From: Bifidobacterium sp. ESL0682
Lineage (GTDB): Bacteria; Actinomycetota; Actinomycetes; Actinomycetales; Bifidobacteriaceae
Assembly (NCBI RefSeq): GCF_029392815.1
Contig: NZ_CP113942.1
Location: 620,001-684,000 of the forward strand
Length of the DNA: 64,000 bases
Direction: 5' to 3'
Below, piece by piece: positions 61,147 through 64,000 of this stretch (positions within the stretch are counted from its first letter, which is position 1; each line of letters starts with the position of its first letter). The position numbers and the translations under genes were made by a program. The notes beneath the pieces are model-generated. The model made no database searches and had not been told where the DNA came from. It saw nothing but the letters and a program-made list of their open reading frames with translations.

Positions 61147-64000
61147 ATGACATTTGACGATATCGAGACTGGCGAGAATCGGAAAGCAAAATGGCGGCGA
61201 AGGGGAACACGATTTGGATTGGCATGCGTCGGTATATGGGTCGAGAACCGGAGGCTCGGGCGGATTCGGGCTCGGGGCGTCCGACAGCGATACTTTCGGC
61301 GACATTGCCGACCCTGACGGTGGCGTGACTTTTGGCGCCAGCGAGCCAGCCGTTCCCGAAAAGGTTCTGCGGCAGCGCGGCGGCAAGAGCTTCTACCGTG
61401 CCTACGAGGTCATTTCCAGCGGACGCATGCACCATCTAACCTGCACGCCCAGCGAGAACGGAACGTTGCTGACTGCCTCGGTGGAAGCAGCGGACGAATT
61501 CGCGGACGATTACGTGGTGAGCGCCCGAATCGATGAGAACCATGGAGAAATCCTCGATTCAAATTGCACTTGCCCGGCGTTCGGTCGTTTCGGCTCAATC
61601 TGCAAGCACGTCGTCGCGCTGATTATGCAATATAATGACACACCGCAGAAGTTCGAGGAATTGGGCAACGGCGTGACTGCTTCCAGTTCTCGGGGAGTCT
61701 GGGGACAGACGCTCGCCAGAACAGAGTGGTGCGTCGCACATCGCGTGCGCTGCGTTCGTTCATGCAACAGGAGGATTCCCAGCTTCAGGAACAGGCGAAG
61801 AATCGTCAGCTGGAACTTCTGAAAGAAGTCAGCAGCCGCGCCGCCGGCGACATCGGCAGCGGGGTGGCGCTGAGCCGCCACATGCCCATCGGCTCGGTTG
61901 TGCTGCGCCCGATGCTGGAGAACTCCGGCCGCGACTGGTATCTGCGCCTGCATATTGCGGTGCCGTCCAAAGGCATTTCCTATGTTGTCAAGGATGTGCG
62001 CGCATTGGTCGAGGCGGTACAACGCCGCGAATTCGTCACCTACGGCAAAAAGCTCGCATTTGTGCATTCCCGTGATTCGTTCGATGAGCGCTCGCGTTCG
62101 ATTCTGGCCATTCTCGGCCGTGCCATCGAGATTCGCAAAAGCGTTTCCGGTGATTATGAGTTCTACCAGAGCAAAGCGGAAGCGCAGGAAATGCGGCTCT
62201 CGGACGACGAGACGGCCGAACTGCTGGATTTGTTCGTGGATGCCGACGTGACGTTGGACTATGTGCCGCTTCATGGCAATTTCGCCTCGGCCATTCCGGT
62301 TCATGTGGTTGACGGCGATCCCGATCTGGGCCTTGAAGTCGTTCGATCCAATGATGAGAATGATGAAACAGATGGTGTGGCGTCTCTGGATCGTGAGCCT
62401 GTAAGACGAGGCGAAGAGGGATCGCCGCAAAAGCAGGGCTATGTGATTCGTCATTCCCTCAATGTCGAAAAGTTCATCATCGGACGTGCCTCGTCGTTCG
62501 TGGTCGTTGGCTCGCCGGACGCCAGTGTTTCCTTTGGTTTGGATACTCCTGAGATTCATCGTTGTTCGAGTGCGATGGTCTCGAACCGCAACCTGCTCGG
62601 TGTGCTCTGTGCCGGAGACGAACGTAGCGATTTGTACTTGAGTGGCGATGACATCGAAGAGTTCTCGCGTACTGTGCTTCCCGCGCTTGATCCGATTGCC
62701 TCGCAAGAAGCCGACGAATCCGGCGACGACAGTGAATCCGACACGCAATCTGCGGTGACCGACGACCTGACACCCGCTGCTTCGCGCGGCACTTCGCACC
62801 ACGGTATCGCCGTCAAGCTGCCATCGGAACTAGTCAAAATGCGCCGTGTGCCCTGCCATATCGAAACGTACCTCGATCGCGACAAGAACGGCATCACCTG
62901 CGACGTGCAGGCGCGTTACGGTGATGAACGTTTCCATGTGTTCTCCGGCATCGGGCCGGACGAGCCGGTCGCCAGGGACAAGGAAACCGAACGCTTGGCC
63001 GTGGAGGCCGTGCGGCAGTATTTCCCGATGCCGAACGGTCCGATAGCGCGAATCCGTGAGGATGACGACAAGGCGATTTACAAGCTGCTGAACGAGGGTC
63101 TTCCCGTCTTGCGTGGACTGGGAGAGGTGTTCTCCACCCCGAGTTTTGATGGGCTCACCTCCTCACCGCATCCTGTGTTCAAGATTGGCTTGGCCATGAA
63201 GTCCGGTTTGGTCGAAATTTCGCCGATTGCCGACGAAATCGACCCCTCGGAAGTGCCGGCACTTTTGAACAGCTATCGCAAGCGGCGCAAGTTCCACCGT
63301 CTGCGCAACGGTGCTTTTGTCAATATGGCCGACGTCGACACCGGCAAGCTTGATGAGGTCACCGGCGATTTGGGCTTGAAACCTGTCGATCTCGATTCAG
63401 GTGCCGTTTCCGTACCTGCCTACGAGGCCTATTACCTCGACAATGAGTCGGAAGATGAAGACAAGAGCGACGAATTCCGCAGTTACCTGAACGATCTGCG
63501 CGTCATCGATCCGAAGATTTATCAGGTGCCGAAATCGCTTGTACAGGTGCTGCGTCCCTATCAGGTCGAAGGCTTCCGGTGGCTCAACGCCGTGGCCGAC
63601 AAGGGTTTCGGCGGCATTCTTGCCGACGAGATGGGCCTGGGCAAAACCGTGCAGATGCTTTCGTATTTGGTTTCTCGGCACGACGAGCAGCGCAAGATCG
63701 GTCCGAACCTCATCGTTTGCCCGGCATCGCTGGTCTATAACTGGGCCGCGGAATGTGCCAAATTTGCGCCAGAACTCAACGTGCAGGTGCTCGCCGGGTC
63801 CAAGGCTGAACGTCGCGCGACGCTCAAAAACACCAAGTCCTGGTATGAGGGCAGGAAAAACTCGGGAATGGAAAATACCGATCCTCTGAACCACAATCAG
63901 ATGCTCGATGGCTCGGACGCGGAGCTGCTGACTTCTCATCCGTCGGTTGCGGGGGAGCAGGCTCAGGGGGCCTTGGTTTCAACTACTCATCTTGACGATT
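61147..64000 (+). CDS. SWIM zinc-finger SNF2-family helicase, 5' part (frameshifts; runs off the window)
   Basis: An N-terminal SWIM finger (CTCPAFGRFGSICKHV, residues ~140-155) is followed by ~550 residues of linker and then the SNF2 motor with LRPYQVEGFRWL and motif I ILADEMGLGKT. The protein continues past base 64000. The frame breaks at the G run 61692-61695; one added G gives SSSRGSLGTDARQNR and then RALRSFMQQEDSQLQ. An earlier A run at 61188-61191 may also have lost a base: one more A joins the ATG at 61147 (MTFDDIETGENRKAK) to the NGGEGEHDLDW frame. Such proteins remodel nucleoprotein or act in DNA metabolism; the exact role is unknown. Confidence 0.85.

Overview
The window is chromosomal DNA that I read as a Bifidobacterium. 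The gene content and neighbourhoods are bifidobacterial: a tilS-hpt-ftsH-fol-DUF3180 cluster, 2,3-BPG-dependent gpmA, a HAD-GH65 phosphorylase fusion, EttA, TrmB, a CHAP plus NlpC/P60 secreted pair, and CUT1 sugar ABC transport beside a LacI regulator. A type II NADH dehydrogenase and complete cydABDC point to one of the aerotolerant, respiring lineages known from insect guts and some fermented products. This assignment rests on gene content; no 16S gene is present.

Layout. 1-2.2 kb: end of a large membrane protein and an MFS permease. 2.4-4.5 kb: tRNA-Pro, a cluster of inverted repeats, lysS. 4.6-11.6 kb: a sugar locus with an unassigned glycosidase, a LacI repressor, a CUT1 binding protein and two permeases, with three near-identical operator-like palindromes. 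11.7-16.5 kb: menA, gpmA, phoU, a small DUF2530-like protein, manA. 16.8-19.9 kb: two secreted wall hydrolases and a tandem Usp. 20-25.4 kb: an OsmC-like protein, thyA, folA, a low-molecular-weight phosphatase, tRNA-Phe, tRNA-Asp, a DUF4190 protein, trmB, tRNA-Glu. 25.7-28.8 kb: a HAD-GH65 phosphorylase. 29.1-38.0 kb: the respiratory block (NDH-2, CydAB, CydDC, a convergent polyprenyl diphosphate synthase). 38.1-42.6 kb: MgtC, a GT2, an AI-2E family exporter and a processive GT2. 42.7-49.6 kb: dacB, tilS, hpt, ftsH, a degenerate FolB-FolK and DUF3180. 49.7-64 kb: tesB, ettA, a TIM-barrel protein, a deformylase, a DEAD-box helicase with an RGG-rich tail, a UvrA-like protein, MsrAB and the start of a SWIM-SNF2 helicase.

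How the parts fit. NDH-2 can feed electrons into a quinone pool and cytochrome bd can pass them to oxygen. CydDC matures the oxidase. MenA and the polyprenyl diphosphate synthase can supply the prenylated quinone, but no genes making the naphthoate head group are in view. MsrAB, the OsmC-like protein and Usp fit an oxygen-exposed life. ThyA and FolA need folate, while the only folate-synthesis gene in view looks decayed.

Quality warning. I count 14 single-base frameshifts in 12 otherwise well-conserved genes, plus one lost base in tRNA-Glu and one likely in the SNF2 leader. Most are one base missing from a run of five or six identical bases, most often GGGGGA read as GGGGA. Several genes hit should be essential (lysS, thyA, tilS), so I treat these as probable homopolymer sequence errors. 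For those genes I give the full restored span and the position of the break.
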